A stretch of 64,000 nucleotides of DNA from contig JAIXWF010000022.1 of assembly GCA_027482185.1 (NCBI GenBank), positions 496,001-560,000 of the forward strand, read 5' to 3'. A model generated the notes under the pieces. It was not told where the DNA came from. It saw nothing but the letters and a program-made list of their open reading frames with translations, and made no database searches. The position numbers were made by a program, and so were the translations under genes. Source of the DNA: Opitutaceae bacterium (lineage in GTDB: Bacteria > Verrucomicrobiota > Verrucomicrobiia > Opitutales > Opitutaceae). Shown one piece after another: positions 49,528 through 58,236 of the stretch (position 1 is the first letter of the stretch; every line of letters starts with the position of its first letter).

Positions 49528-50999
49528 AGGCGCTGCGCGAACATTTGGCGTTGGCGCTGCGGTTGCATTTCCGGAACCGGATGGCGCTGCTGTACGGGTA
49601 TCTCTTCCCGCTGATTTTCCTCGTGGCGTTCTATGTGCTGTACCGTCACGAGCGCGTGCCCTTGCTGCGGCACATGGGCGAATTGCTGACGGTGGCGGTG
49701 CTGGGCGGCGCGTGTTTCGGATTGCCGACGACGCTGGTGAGCGAGCGCGAACGCGGCGTGTGGCGGCGGTACCGGCTGACGCCGATCCCGACGTGGGTGG
49801 TGATCGCAAGCACGGCGTTGGCGCGGTACGCGATCATTCTGACGGCGGGGCTGCTGCAGCTCGGGTTGGCGTTGGCGCTGGGCATGACGTTGCCGGTGCA
49901 TCCCTTCGATCTGTGGGTGGTGTTTACGTTCACGGCGTTCGCGTTCATCGGGCTCGGGCTCGTGTTGGCGGCGCTGGCGGACACGGTGCCGGCGGTGCAG
50001 GCGCTGGGGCAGTGCATCTTTTTGCCGATGCTGATCATTGGCGGCGTGGCGGTGCCGTTGGCGGCGCTGCCGGAATGGGCGCAGCACGTTTCGGCGTTTT
50101 TCCCGGGGCGCTATGCGGTCGAAGGCCTGCAGGCGACGGTGACGGGCACGGGGTTGGCGGGGGCGAAGTTCTGTTTGCTCGCGCTGACGCTGACGGGTTT
50201 GGCGGGCGTGATCGCGGGGGCGAAATTGTTCCGCTGGGATGCGCAGGAGCGGTTCGCGGCGCGGCCGGGGAAGCTCTGGCTTGTGCCGGCGTTCGCGGCG
50301 TGGGTGGCGGTGGGCGGCATCGCGGAATGGCGCGGGCGCATCGCGGTGCCGGCGGACAAGGAGTTGGCGCCGCCGAAGGCGGAACCCGCGAAGACGCCGA
50401 CGCCCGCAGCGAGTCCGGCGAATGCTCCCGCGGCGACGTCGCCGGCCCCCGTGTCCGCGGCACCGGCGTTGACCCCGCCGCCGGCGGTGACGCGGCCGTT
50501 GCCGCCCCCGCCGCCGGAGCCGCTGTGGATGAAATTGACGCTGCAGGATACGGAGGGCCTGGACTACCGGTTGCCGCCGGACCACGGGATCGTGGCGCCG
50601 TTTGCGCCGATCGACGAGGCGCCGGAGGATTTCATGAAGGAGCTGGTCGACGGCGTGCGCACGAAATTGCCGGATTGGCCGCCGGGCGCGGAGGGCGACG
50701 AGCTGCGGTGCGTGCGGAATTTGCTCTACGTGGCGGCGGTGCCGGATGCGATCCAGATGCCGGTGGAGCGGTATTTGCCGCGCGTGGTGTACGAGCGCAT
50801 GATCGACACGTATCCGCGCGACCGCCTGATCAAGATGCTTACTTACATCGCGCTGAATCCAGAGGCGGGCATGGTGATCGACGACATCTCCGAACTCGGC
50901 ATCGAAGGCACGGCGGGCGATCCGAGCGTCGTGCGCGAACGCGCGTACCTGTATGCGTTGAAGTTCCTGCTGCGGCTGACGGGGAAGGTGTCCGAATAG
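49524..50999 (+). CDS. ABC-2 type permease with a unique C-terminal extension
   Basis: The product has 491 residues. Six hydrophobic segments lie in residues 1-250 (LYGYLFPLIFLVAFYVLYRH to LTLTGLAGVIAGAKLF), typical of ABC-2 permease proteins for drugs or lipids. A seventh is near residue 260. A Pro/Ala-rich linker follows (AEPAKTPTPAASPANAPAAT), then a new about 170-residue soluble domain (WMKLTLQDTEGLDYRLPPDH to LKFLLRLTGKVSE) with no recognised family. This extension is not found in ordinary ABC-2 permeases. Translationally coupled to the ATPase. Confidence 0.8.
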   Translation: MKALREHLALALRLHFRNRMALLYGYLFPLIFLVAFYVLYRHERVPLLRHMGELLTVAVLGGACFGLPTTLVSERERGVWRRYRLTPIPTWVVIASTALARYAIILTAGLLQLGLALALGMTLPVHPFDLWVVFTFTAFAFIGLGLVLAALADTVPAVQALGQCIFLPMLIIGGVAVPLAALPEWAQHVSAFFPGRYAVEGLQATVTGTGLAGAKFCLLALTLTGLAGVIAGAKLFRWDAQERFAARPGKLWLVPAFAAWVAVGGIAEWRGRIAVPADKELAPPKAEPAKTPTPAASPANAPAATSPAPVSAAPALTPPPAVTRPLPPPPPEPLWMKLTLQDTEGLDYRLPPDHGIVAPFAPIDEAPEDFMKELVDGVRTKLPDWPPGAEGDELRCVRNLLYVAAVPDAIQMPVERYLPRVVYERMIDTYPRDRLIKMLTYIALNPEAGMVIDDISELGIEGTAGDPSVVRERAYLYALKFLLRLTGKVSE

Positions 51000-51043
51000 C
51001 CACGCCGCAGAACGAAGCTGCGAATCCCAAGCCTGACTTGCCC

Positions 51044-51682
51044 GTGAAAACGCCTGCGCCCGCGACCGTCAAAGCCGTGCTCTTCGTCATCTTCGTGATG
51101 ACGCTGGTGTGTTTGCCGTTCGCGGTGTTCGGCGAGGAATTCGTTTTGCCGCTGCTGGAATCGCGGGCGCAGCAGACGGGAGCGCTCGTGCTGATCGCGA
51201 TCGCGTTGCTGGCCTGCGATTCCGTGGCGCCGATTCCGGCGACGCTGGTGATCATGTACCTCGGGGCCAAGGCGGGTTGGCTCGCGGGCATTGTCGGCGG
51301 GACGATCGGGATGAGTCTCGGGGTGCTGGCGGCGGCGTGGGTCGGGCGCGCGGCGGTGGGGCGGCTGGCGCCGAAGTTTTTTCCCGATGCGGAGCTGGCG
51401 CGGCTGCGGGCGTCGCTGCAGGACCGGCTGGCGTTGACCTTGGCCTGCCTGCGCAGCGTGCCCGTGCTGGCGGAGACCTCGGTGATCGTGGCGGCGGCGA
51501 TGGGGATTCCGGTGCGCCGGATCTTTGTGGCGACGCTGCTGCCGAACCTCGTGGTGGCGGCGATCTATTCGTTTGCCGCGGAGGAATCGGCGACGACGGC
51601 GGCGGTGACGTTCCTCGCGACGATGGCGGCGTCGTGGCTGCTCTGGAAAATCGGGCTGCGGCGGCCGGTTTCCCCGACCTGA
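51044..51682 (+). CDS. VTT/DedA (SNARE-associated) membrane protein
   Basis: The product has 212 residues from GTG 51044; a TTG two codons upstream (51038) is also possible. Four or five membrane segments (AVLFVIFVMTLVCLPFAVFG, LVLIAIALLACDSVAPIPAT, GWLAGIVGGTIGMSLGVLAA, LPNLVVAAIYSFAA) and the loop SVAPIPATLVIMYLGAKAG resemble VTT-domain proteins. Such proteins flip or scramble phospholipids or undecaprenyl phosphate. It lies 44 bp after the ABC permease gene, perhaps cotranscribed. Confidence 0.75.
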   Translation: MKTPAPATVKAVLFVIFVMTLVCLPFAVFGEEFVLPLLESRAQQTGALVLIAIALLACDSVAPIPATLVIMYLGAKAGWLAGIVGGTIGMSLGVLAAAWVGRAAVGRLAPKFFPDAELARLRASLQDRLALTLACLRSVPVLAETSVIVAAAMGIPVRRIFVATLLPNLVVAAIYSFAAEESATTAAVTFLATMAASWLLWKIGLRRPVSPT

Positions 51683-51687
51683 GGCAG

Positions 51688-51730
51688 GGTCACCGAGGGC
51701 ACGGAGAAAGACCGGAGGGCACGGAGCGGG
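51688..51730. repeat. CCACAGAGG-family arm
   Basis: AGGGTCACCGAGGGCACGGA then GAAAGACCGGAGGGCACGGA is a single arm of this family in the 154-bp gap between convergent genes. No paired arm is nearby. Confidence 0.65.
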
Positions 51731-51836
51731 TGCCGTGGCCGCGAGCGCCCGCGAGCGGAGGGGCGCAACGTCGGCGAGGCGGCGCGAGCCGCTCGCTTGA
51801 GCCCGCAGCTACGGGGCGCCGTTGCCTTGGCAGGCC

Positions 51837-52325
51837 TCACTTCGCCGCGGCGAAGATCGAGGCCATTTCCTTCTTCGGATTCACGTGGCGGATGCCGGTG
51901 ATGACGCCCTTGTCGTCGAGGCTGAGGACGGTGAGTTGGTCTTCCTTGGCCGGGTAGCGGGCGAGGAAGCCCTCGGCGTCGGCGAGAATGATGCGGTGCG
52001 GGTAGCCCTTCATCTTGGGCAGGGCGAAGAAGCGGCCGACGCCGGGCATGCCGTAGATATTGGAAATGAAGACGGCGCGTTGCTGGGCGAGGAAGTCGGC
52101 GGGCTGCTTCTCGAAGAACGCGTTGGCGGCTTTGCCGGCGCCCATTTCGAAGGAGACGATCACGAGGCGCGCGCCGCCCTCGTAGGTGTAGGGTTTTTCG
52201 TGCTGATCCTTGGCGGAGAAGGCGGCGAAGGTGTCGCCGACCTTGTAGGTGTCCGCGGCACGGGCGGCGGCGGCGAGACCGAAGGCGAAGCAAACGGCGA
52301 GGAGGAGGCGGGGGAACGGTTTCAC
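51837..52325 (-). CDS. Secreted YtfJ/thioredoxin-like protein
   Basis: The product has 162 residues from GTG 52325, with a signal peptide ending AAARAADT. YKVGDTFAAFSAKDQHEKPYTY and VIVSFEMGAGKAANAFFEKQ, then FISNIYGMPGVGRFFALPKM, and HRIILADAEGFLARYPAKED resemble the YtfJ/thioredoxin-like fold but without the CxxC motif. A role in redox or binding is inferred only. No neighbours on the same strand within 2 kb. Confidence 0.65.
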   Translation of the reverse strand: MKPFPRLLLAVCFAFGLAAAARAADTYKVGDTFAAFSAKDQHEKPYTYEGGARLVIVSFEMGAGKAANAFFEKQPADFLAQQRAVFISNIYGMPGVGRFFALPKMKGYPHRIILADAEGFLARYPAKEDQLTVLSLDDKGVITGIRHVNPKKEMASIFAAAK

Positions 52326-52494
52326 GCGCGCAACGTAGGAAGGGGCGGCGAGTCCACAACCGGAAATGCGTCGCCGCGGCCCGGCCGGCGATTTTGCTTT
52401 TCCTCCCGGCCCGGCGTCGTGCTTCATCGCCGGACCCCCGCCGCCGCCGGCGCGCGGCCGACGGCGTCCGCCGGTCCCGACTTCCCCTTTCCCG

Positions 52495-53835
52495 ATGACA
52501 TCTCCTACCAAAACACCCCGCGGGTCGCTCTTCGCGATGATGGCCCTCGAGTTCTTCATATGGGGCGCGTGGCTGCCCCTGATTTTCGGCTACCTGCCGA
52601 GCCTCGGTTTCACGCCGGGCCAGCAGTCGCTGATTCTGAACGCGTTCCCCGTGGCGTCCATCGTGGGCATGTTCTTCAGCAACCAGTGGGCGGACCGGAA
52701 ATTCGCGGCGGAGAAGTTCCTCGCGTTTTCGCACCTGATCGGCGGCCTCGCGATTCTGGGCTGCGGTTTCACGAAGGAGTTTTGGCCGTTCTTCCTGCTG
52801 ATGCTCGTGCACTGCCTGCTGTACGTGCCGACGATTTCGATCACGAACTCGATCGCGTTCGCGAACATGAAGGATCCGGAAAAGGAATTCGGTCTCGTGC
52901 GCATGGGCGGCACGATCGGGTGGATTCTGGCGGCGTGGCCGTTCACGTTCATCTTTGTGGATTGGGCGAAGGTCGACGCGGCGAATCCCGCTGGCTTCGT
53001 GGCGTGGATCGGCGCGGCGCTGGCAAACCCGCTGACGGGCGAGGCGGCGAAGGCCGCGACCAAGTGGACCTTCATCGTGGCGGGCATCGCGTCGCTGGCG
53101 TTGGCGGCCTTCAGCCTGACGCTGCCGCACACGCCGCCGAAGAAGGCGGCGGCCGGCACGGCGGAGAAGCTGGCGTGGCTCGAGGCGCTGAAACTGCTCA
53201 AGCACCCCTTCGTGCTCGTGCTGTGGCTGGTGACGCTGGTCGATTCTTTCGTGCACAACTGCTACTTCAGCTGGACGGGCGTGTTCCTCGGGACGGCCCG
53301 CGAGGCGGGCGGCGTGGGCATCGCGTCCAACTGGATCGCGCCGGTGATGAGCATCGGGCAGGTGGCGGAGATCCTGACGATGTTCGTGCTGGGCGCGACG
53401 CTGAAGGCCTTCGGTTGGCGCACGACGATGATCGTGGGCATTCTCGGGCATGCGGCGCGGTTCGCGGTGTACGCCTTCATGCCGCAGAGCGCGGGGGCGA
53501 TCATTCTGATCCAGGTGCTGCACGGCATCTGCTACGCGTTCTTCTTCGCGACGGTGTACATCTTCGTGGACGCGTATTTCCCGAAGGACATCCGGTCGTC
53601 GGCGCAGGGCCTCTTCAACCTCCAGATTCTCGGCGTCGGCGCGTTGCTGGCGTTCTCGATTTGCCCCTGGCTGATGCAGTCGGTCTACACCGTGAACAAC
53701 GTGGTCGACTTCAAGGGTCTCTTCCTGGTGCCGCTGGCGGCGGCGTCGATTGCGGCCGTGGCGCTGGCGCTCTTCTTCCATCCGCCGAAGGACACGGCGG
53801 CGACGGCGGGCGGAGCGAGCAGTGCGCCGCATTGA
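52495..53835 (+). CDS. MFS nucleoside:H+ symporter-like transporter
   Basis: The product has 446 residues from ATG 52495 and about 12 membrane segments. SLFAMMALEFFIWGAWLPLI opens the nucleoside-transporter (NUP/XapB) branch of the major facilitator superfamily; SNQWADRKFAAEKFLAFSHL is the first cytoplasmic loop, and IFVDAYFPKDIRSSAQGLFN is a conserved mid-protein motif. It should import nucleosides or sugars with protons. Relatives in this phylum are often found in sugar-catabolic clusters; here it stands alone. Confidence 0.8.
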   Translation: MTSPTKTPRGSLFAMMALEFFIWGAWLPLIFGYLPSLGFTPGQQSLILNAFPVASIVGMFFSNQWADRKFAAEKFLAFSHLIGGLAILGCGFTKEFWPFFLLMLVHCLLYVPTISITNSIAFANMKDPEKEFGLVRMGGTIGWILAAWPFTFIFVDWAKVDAANPAGFVAWIGAALANPLTGEAAKAATKWTFIVAGIASLALAAFSLTLPHTPPKKAAAGTAEKLAWLEALKLLKHPFVLVLWLVTLVDSFVHNCYFSWTGVFLGTAREAGGVGIASNWIAPVMSIGQVAEILTMFVLGATLKAFGWRTTMIVGILGHAARFAVYAFMPQSAGAIILIQVLHGICYAFFFATVYIFVDAYFPKDIRSSAQGLFNLQILGVGALLAFSICPWLMQSVYTVNNVVDFKGLFLVPLAAASIAAVALALFFHPPKDTAATAGGASSAPH

Positions 53836-53846
53836 GGGGCGGAGAA

Positions 53847-53877
53847 GTTGAGCGTTGAGAACTGAGAGTTGAGAGTC
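53847..53877. repeat. TTGAGAG-word repeat copy
   Basis: GTTGAGCGTTGAGAACTGAG then AGTTGAGAGTC belongs to the TTGAAAGTTGAAAG family and lies just after the transporter gene. Confidence 0.5.
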
Positions 53878-53969
53878 CGGGCTGCCGGAGAGCGGTACCG
53901 GGCTCCGCTCTTCCGGCAACCCGCGCGACCCGAGATTTTCGGCGCGGTCGCGAAATCCGAAACGACGAA

Positions 53970-53998
53970 GGGCGACCCGCGGGTCGCCCTTTTGTTTG
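53970..53998 (+). terminator. Rho-independent terminator between convergent genes
   Basis: GGGCGACCC and GGGTCGCCC form a 9-bp stem with a 2-nt loop, followed by TTTTTGTTT. It could end transcripts from the MFS gene; on the other strand the tail TTCGTCGTTT may make it bidirectional for the minus-strand gene ending at 54024. Confidence 0.75.
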
Positions 53999-54023
53999 GT
54001 TCCGACGCGGAGGCCGCGGGCGC

Positions 54024-54842
54024 TTACTGCGCGACGCGGACGTAGGTGTCGCCGAAGTAGGTCAACGTGATCGGGTCCTTGACCTTGATCATCGACTTGC
54101 GGCTGGTGAGCAGGGAAGGCCGGTCGTTGGATTCGGCGCCTTGGACGGTGAAGTTGCGCTCCTCGGCGCTGCTGCGGCCGTTGCCGAACTTGATCCACTT
54201 CACCTTGCCGTCCTTGGAAATCTGCAGGCGGCGGTCGCCGTTGCCGGAGCCGGTTTCATAGGCGCCGGCGACGCTGGTCAGGAGGCGTTCGGCTGGGCCG
54301 GGTTCGAGCAGCCGGTAGGGCGGGAGGAAATTGCCCGGCGGGCGGCGCAGCTCGGACAGGGTGAAAAGGTTAACGCCGATGATGATCAGGCCGAGAATGC
54401 CCGTGTACATCATGATGAGGCCCTTGCGGAGAGGGGCCTTCGGTTCCTTGCGGCTGGCGGCGCCGCGGTTGGCGGCGGCGGCCGGGGTGGGCGGGACGTA
54501 GATCGGTTCGCGTTCCTCGACCTCGCCGGTAATGGCCGAGTAGATGTCGTCGGCCGGCATGATGCCGCTGCGCGACTTCGCGGAGGCCCAACTGACCAAG
54601 TTCAGCCGCTTTTCCTTGAGCTGGACGACAAAGCTGCCGGTGGGGCCGTTGATCCGGATTTCCGGGGTCAACGGGTATTCCACTTTCAACGACGTCGCGG
54701 CCGCGGCGGTGAGGAGCTTGCGCAGCTCCTTGCTGGAGACCCCGGAGCGCTGGACTACGGGGAGTTCTAGATTGGCCTCGCGGGCGTCGTTCGAAAGTTG
54801 GCGGAGTTGGAGCTCGAATGCTGGGGTCGCGCTCTCGCTCAT
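54024..54842 (-). CDS. Membrane protein coupled to a prepilin gene, unknown function
   Basis: The product has 272 residues. ATG 54842 overlaps the stop of the prepilin-like gene (ATGA). The N-terminal 120 residues are soluble (LQLRQLSNDAREANLELPVV, VEYPLTPEIRINGPTGSFVV, LNLVSWASAKSRSGIMPADD); then a Pro/Ala linker, one membrane segment (LIMMYTGILGLIIIGVNLFT), and a C-terminal part (YETGSGNGDRRLQISKDGKV, MIKVKDPITLTYFGDTYVRV). No family recognised. Probably a partner of the upstream prepilin in a secretion or fimbrial system. Confidence 0.65.
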   Translation of the reverse strand: MSESATPAFELQLRQLSNDAREANLELPVVQRSGVSSKELRKLLTAAAATSLKVEYPLTPEIRINGPTGSFVVQLKEKRLNLVSWASAKSRSGIMPADDIYSAITGEVEEREPIYVPPTPAAAANRGAASRKEPKAPLRKGLIMMYTGILGLIIIGVNLFTLSELRRPPGNFLPPYRLLEPGPAERLLTSVAGAYETGSGNGDRRLQISKDGKVKWIKFGNGRSSAEERNFTVQGAESNDRPSLLTSRKSMIKVKDPITLTYFGDTYVRVAQ

Positions 54843-55405
54843 TGTTGCAGAATGAAAATCGGGTCGTTGTTGACGCCGATCCGGAAGTTTCCGGTCGCGA
54901 GATTGCCGTCGTCCAAGAGCTTGTCGATTTCGAGCAGCACTTCCTCGTTCACCGGGAAGGGAGCCGCGTCGGTTTCGCTGATCGAAATGACCGCCTTGTA
55001 GCGCGTGCCGGCGTGGAGCTGGCTGGCGTCCCAGTTGTACTGGCCGCCGATCGGCGTCGTGCGGAGCCACGAGGTGGAGCCGAGGCGATCGTTCATTTCC
55101 GGCGGCATCTTGCCGGCGGGCTGCTCCTCGGGCCAGCCGCCGCGTTCCTGGGCGTAGGCTTCGAAGGCGGAGGCGAAAGTGCGGAGGTCGGCGACGATGA
55201 TCGTGGAACGGGAAATGCGTTCGGACTGCTTGACCTTCGGGACGGCGACGGAAACGACGATGCTGCCGATGGCCAAGCTCAGCATGAGCTGGATCAGGTT
55301 GAAACCGGCTTGCCGGCGTTGCCGGTTCCGGCAGCCCAAACCGATGCGGTCCGCCTGGGGGCGGCCGGCCGGCTGGGGTAGAAAAGGTGAACGGGAGCGG
55401 AACAT
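54839..55405 (-). CDS. Prepilin-like protein with Gln at position +5
   Basis: The product has 188 residues from ATG 55405. RQAGFNLIQLMLSLAIGSIV is a type IV prepilin cleavage and methylation motif, but the normally invariant Glu at +5 is Gln. After the hydrophobic helix (to about residue 58) comes a globular head with VADLRTFASAFEAYAQERGG WPEEQPAGKMP, a pattern common in pseudopilins (GspH/type II secretion group). Tip or initiator pseudopilins sometimes lack Glu5. It is translationally coupled to the membrane protein gene downstream. Separate from the pseudopilin operon at 58-63 kb. Confidence 0.75.
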   Translation of the reverse strand: MFRSRSPFLPQPAGRPQADRIGLGCRNRQRRQAGFNLIQLMLSLAIGSIVVSVAVPKVKQSERISRSTIIVADLRTFASAFEAYAQERGGWPEEQPAGKMPPEMNDRLGSTSWLRTTPIGGQYNWDASQLHAGTRYKAVISISETDAAPFPVNEEVLLEIDKLLDDGNLATGNFRIGVNNDPIFILQQ

Positions 55406-55598
55406 GGCGGGAAGCGTCGGCGGATTTTCGGCTGACCGGCGGGCGGCCAAACCGTCAAAAGCGTAACGCAACAGTGAAAAGGCATCCGACTCCGGGCCGG
55501 CACGCAAGAGCGCAAATCGGGTTTCCGGATGGAAAATTGCGTAGCATGGATTGCGTAGGCCGGGGGCGGCGGAGGAGGGAAAAGGGCGCGCGGACCGG
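55406..55598. other. Intergenic gap
   Basis: The 193 bp between the prepilin and the enolase-type gene show no supportable gene and no copy of the repeat families seen elsewhere. The prepilin promoter should be here (transcribed leftwards), with an AT-rich patch near 55515-55555. Confidence 0.3.
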
Positions 55599-56972
55599 TC
55601 AAAACAGGGAGCGTTTCCAGCCCGGTTCGAGCCGCTGCATGAGTTGGGCGTCGTTGCGGTTGCGCACGCCGCTGCGGACGTAGCGGTCGGCGGCGACGGC
55701 GAGCTTGGCGCGGTCGAGTTCGACGCCGAGCCCGGGGCCGGCGGGGATCGCCATTTTGCCGTCTTTGATCGGCAGGTTGCCGCCGACGATCAGGTCGTGG
55801 CCCTCGGGCAGCCACGGGTAGTGGGTGTCGGAAGCGTAGGTGAGTTGCGGCACGACGGCGCCGAGGGTGATCATGGCGGCCATGGTGATGCCCGCGTGGT
55901 TGTTGCTGTGCTGGCTGAAGCTCCAGCCGAGGGTTTCGCCGATGGTCGCCACGGATTGGCAAACGGTCAGGCCGTTGAACGAGTGGTGGTCGAGCAGGAG
56001 GATATCGATGGGCTTGGCGACAACGGCCTCGGCGAGGTGCGGCACGGTGGTGACGCACATGTTGGTGCTCATCTTCAGGCCGGTCTTTTGCCGGACTTCG
56101 GCCATGGCGGCCTGGCCGGCGACGGGGTCTTCGTAGTAGTCGAGGGGCAGCTCGCGGAGTTTTTCGGCGATGCGCAGGGCGGTCGGGACGGTCCAACGGG
56201 CATTGGGGTCGATGCGGAGGGGTTCCTTGCCGCCGAGGCGGGCGTTGATGGCCCGCATGGTCTCGAGTTCGACCTCCGGGGCGAGGACGCCGGCTTTGAG
56301 TTTGTGAAAACGAAAGCCCCATTTCCGTTTAAACTGCCAGGCGAGCTCCGCCATGGCTTCGGGGGTGCGTACTTCGCCCCAGGAATCGAGGGCGGCCTCG
56401 CCGCGGCCGCGGGAGTCGACGAGGGCGGTGTCGGCCAGGACGGTCGGGTGGTCGGATGCGTAGCGATAGAAGAGGTAGGAGCAGAACTCGACCTCGGCGC
56501 GGACGGGGCCGCCGAGAAGATCGCACACGCGCAGGCCGGTGGCGCGGCCGATGAGGTCGAGGCAGGTGAGCTCGAGGCCGGCGTAGGCCCCGGCGGGTGC
56601 CTTGGCGAGGCGGGCGGCGAAGGCGCGGTAGGCGAAGGGGCTTTCGCCGACGAGGCTCGGCGCGACGGCTTGCAAGGCGCGGACGGTGGCTTCGCCGCCG
56701 CGGGTTTCGCCGATACCGACGAGGCCGGCGTTGGTTTCCAGTTCGAGAATGGTGCGGAGGAAGTAGGGACCGTGGGCGCCGGAGGCCGCGAGGAGCGGGG
56801 GATCCGGGAGGGCGACGGGGGTGACGCGCAGGCCGGTGATACGGAGTCGGCGGAGGTCGCGGGCGGCGCCGGCCGGTAGTCCGGGGAGGGCGGCGGGGAG
56901 GACGGAGGCGGAGGCGAGGCCGAGCGAGCCGGAACCGGCGGCGGCGAGCCATTGGCGGCGGGTGAGCGACAT
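55599..56972 (-). CDS. Tat-exported enolase-superfamily enzyme (mandelate racemase/glucarate dehydratase-like)
   Basis: The protein has 457 residues. MSLTRRQWLAAAGSGSLGLA is a Tat signal. The capping domain includes LRITGLRVTPVALPDPPLLA and YFLRTILELETNAGLVGIGE. The barrel domain has HKLKAGVLAPEVELETMRAI (Lys), IDPNARWTVPTALRIAEKLR (metal Asp), YYEDPVAGQAAMAEVRQKTG (Glu), STNMCVTTVPHLAEAVVAKP and FSQHSNNHAGITMAAMITLG (catalytic His), closest to glucarate/galactarate dehydratase. Export is unusual for such enzymes but common in this phylum. Substrate probably a sugar acid. Stands alone; divergent from the membrane protein at 57192. Confidence 0.85.
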   Translation of the reverse strand: MSLTRRQWLAAAGSGSLGLASASVLPAALPGLPAGAARDLRRLRITGLRVTPVALPDPPLLAASGAHGPYFLRTILELETNAGLVGIGETRGGEATVRALQAVAPSLVGESPFAYRAFAARLAKAPAGAYAGLELTCLDLIGRATGLRVCDLLGGPVRAEVEFCSYLFYRYASDHPTVLADTALVDSRGRGEAALDSWGEVRTPEAMAELAWQFKRKWGFRFHKLKAGVLAPEVELETMRAINARLGGKEPLRIDPNARWTVPTALRIAEKLRELPLDYYEDPVAGQAAMAEVRQKTGLKMSTNMCVTTVPHLAEAVVAKPIDILLLDHHSFNGLTVCQSVATIGETLGWSFSQHSNNHAGITMAAMITLGAVVPQLTYASDTHYPWLPEGHDLIVGGNLPIKDGKMAIPAGPGLGVELDRAKLAVAADRYVRSGVRNRNDAQLMQRLEPGWKRSLF

Positions 56973-57191
56973 GGGGAGGGGTGGACCGAGGGAAGCGAAG
57001 GGGGCGGCGGCAGCCAGACGAATCCGGACGGGAAGGGTGATGCGGCCGGGCCTGCGCGCTTGCTTCGCCGGCGGGGCGGAGGCTATGGAGTCGGGCGCGG
57101 CGGTGGCCGACCGCGCCGCAGCCATGACCTCGCCTTTCAACGCCGAATTCTTCCTTCCGACCGCCGGCCGGCCCGGGCGGCGCCCGAGCCC

Positions 57192-58199
57192 GTGAGCAAC
57201 GAACCGGAAAAGCCGGCGAAGCCGCGCGGCCTCCTGCCGAAGATGCCGGTGCGGCAATTGCCGATCGCGCCGCCGTTGCCGGGCGCGGCCCCGGCGGTTG
57301 TGCCGCCGCCGGCCGAGCCAAGCGCGGCGGCTGCGGTTCAGGCGGTTCCCGCCGAGGGAGACAGTGCGGTGCGGCCGCGCGTGGAATCGGCGCTGGGGGC
57401 GGGCAAGGAAGCGGCCAAGGTGAATTTCAAGCTGCCGCAGTCGCCGCGGCCGAAGGCGCCGGCGCGCCCGCAGCCCCCGGCGCCCGCGCCGGCCGCGCCG
57501 GCGACGGGGGAAACCTCGCCGGCCTGGGCGAAACCGGCGGCGCCGGACCGGTTGAAGGATGCGCTCGAGGCGATGCCGGAGCTCGATGCGGAGGCGACGG
57601 CGGCGGCGGTGCGCGCGGCGCGGGAGAAGGCGTTGCGCGAACAGCCCGGCTGGGTGAAGGCCTCGGCCGACGACTCGCTGCGCAATTTCCGGCGCGCGGC
57701 GCGGAATCTCGGGGAGGCGTGGCGGCGGTTCCGGTCGGGGCCGTCGTTCTGGGCCGTGGCGGCGTTCGTCGCGATCTATGCGCTGCTGGCGTTCATGCGG
57801 GCGCCCGGGCAGGTGGTGGTCGAGCAATCGCGGCGGGCGGAGGAGGCCGCGTGGCTCCAGGCGTTCCTGAAGAACTACAGCGCGGCGGGCGGGGCGGTGC
57901 TGGGGCAAAGGCCGCACGGCGGCACGGAGATCTACCCGCGCGGCATCGTGCTGCAGGGGGAGCTGCTGGACGCGTTCCGCCAGGCCAAGCCGGGCGACAC
58001 GTTCACGGTGACGGTGGCGGCGCCGATGTGGAACCCGTTGACGGCGTTCCACGGCTATCCGCCGATCTTCGCGGGCGGGACCTATTTCCAGATCGAGCGG
58101 AAGATCGATTTCACGCGCCACCGGCTGACGCTGCTGCTGCGCAAGGACACGGACCGGGCGGGGGCGATCGTGCTGGCGACGGTGGAACCGGCGAAGTAG
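57192..58199 (+). CDS. Pro/Ala-rich membrane protein, unknown function
   Basis: The product has 335 residues from GTG 57192. The first 190 residues are Pro/Ala-rich and likely disordered (PPPAEPSAAAAVQAVPAEGD, PARPQPPAPAPAAPATGETS), with one membrane segment (FWAVAAFVAIYALLAFMRAP) near residue 200. The C-terminal 120 residues (AAWLQAFLKNYSAAGGAVLG, EIYPRGIVLQGELLDAFRQA, GDTFTVTVAAPMWNPLTAFH) form a small soluble domain. No family recognised. It converges with the pseudopilin operon and could be an inner-membrane partner of it. Confidence 0.65.
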   Translation: MSNEPEKPAKPRGLLPKMPVRQLPIAPPLPGAAPAVVPPPAEPSAAAAVQAVPAEGDSAVRPRVESALGAGKEAAKVNFKLPQSPRPKAPARPQPPAPAPAAPATGETSPAWAKPAAPDRLKDALEAMPELDAEATAAAVRAAREKALREQPGWVKASADDSLRNFRRAARNLGEAWRRFRSGPSFWAVAAFVAIYALLAFMRAPGQVVVEQSRRAEEAAWLQAFLKNYSAAGGAVLGQRPHGGTEIYPRGIVLQGELLDAFRQAKPGDTFTVTVAAPMWNPLTAFHGYPPIFAGGTYFQIERKIDFTRHRLTLLLRKDTDRAGAIVLATVEPAK

Positions 58200-58236
58200 C
58201 GGGCCGCCCGCCGGCGCTCGCGGCCACGATGCGGGC

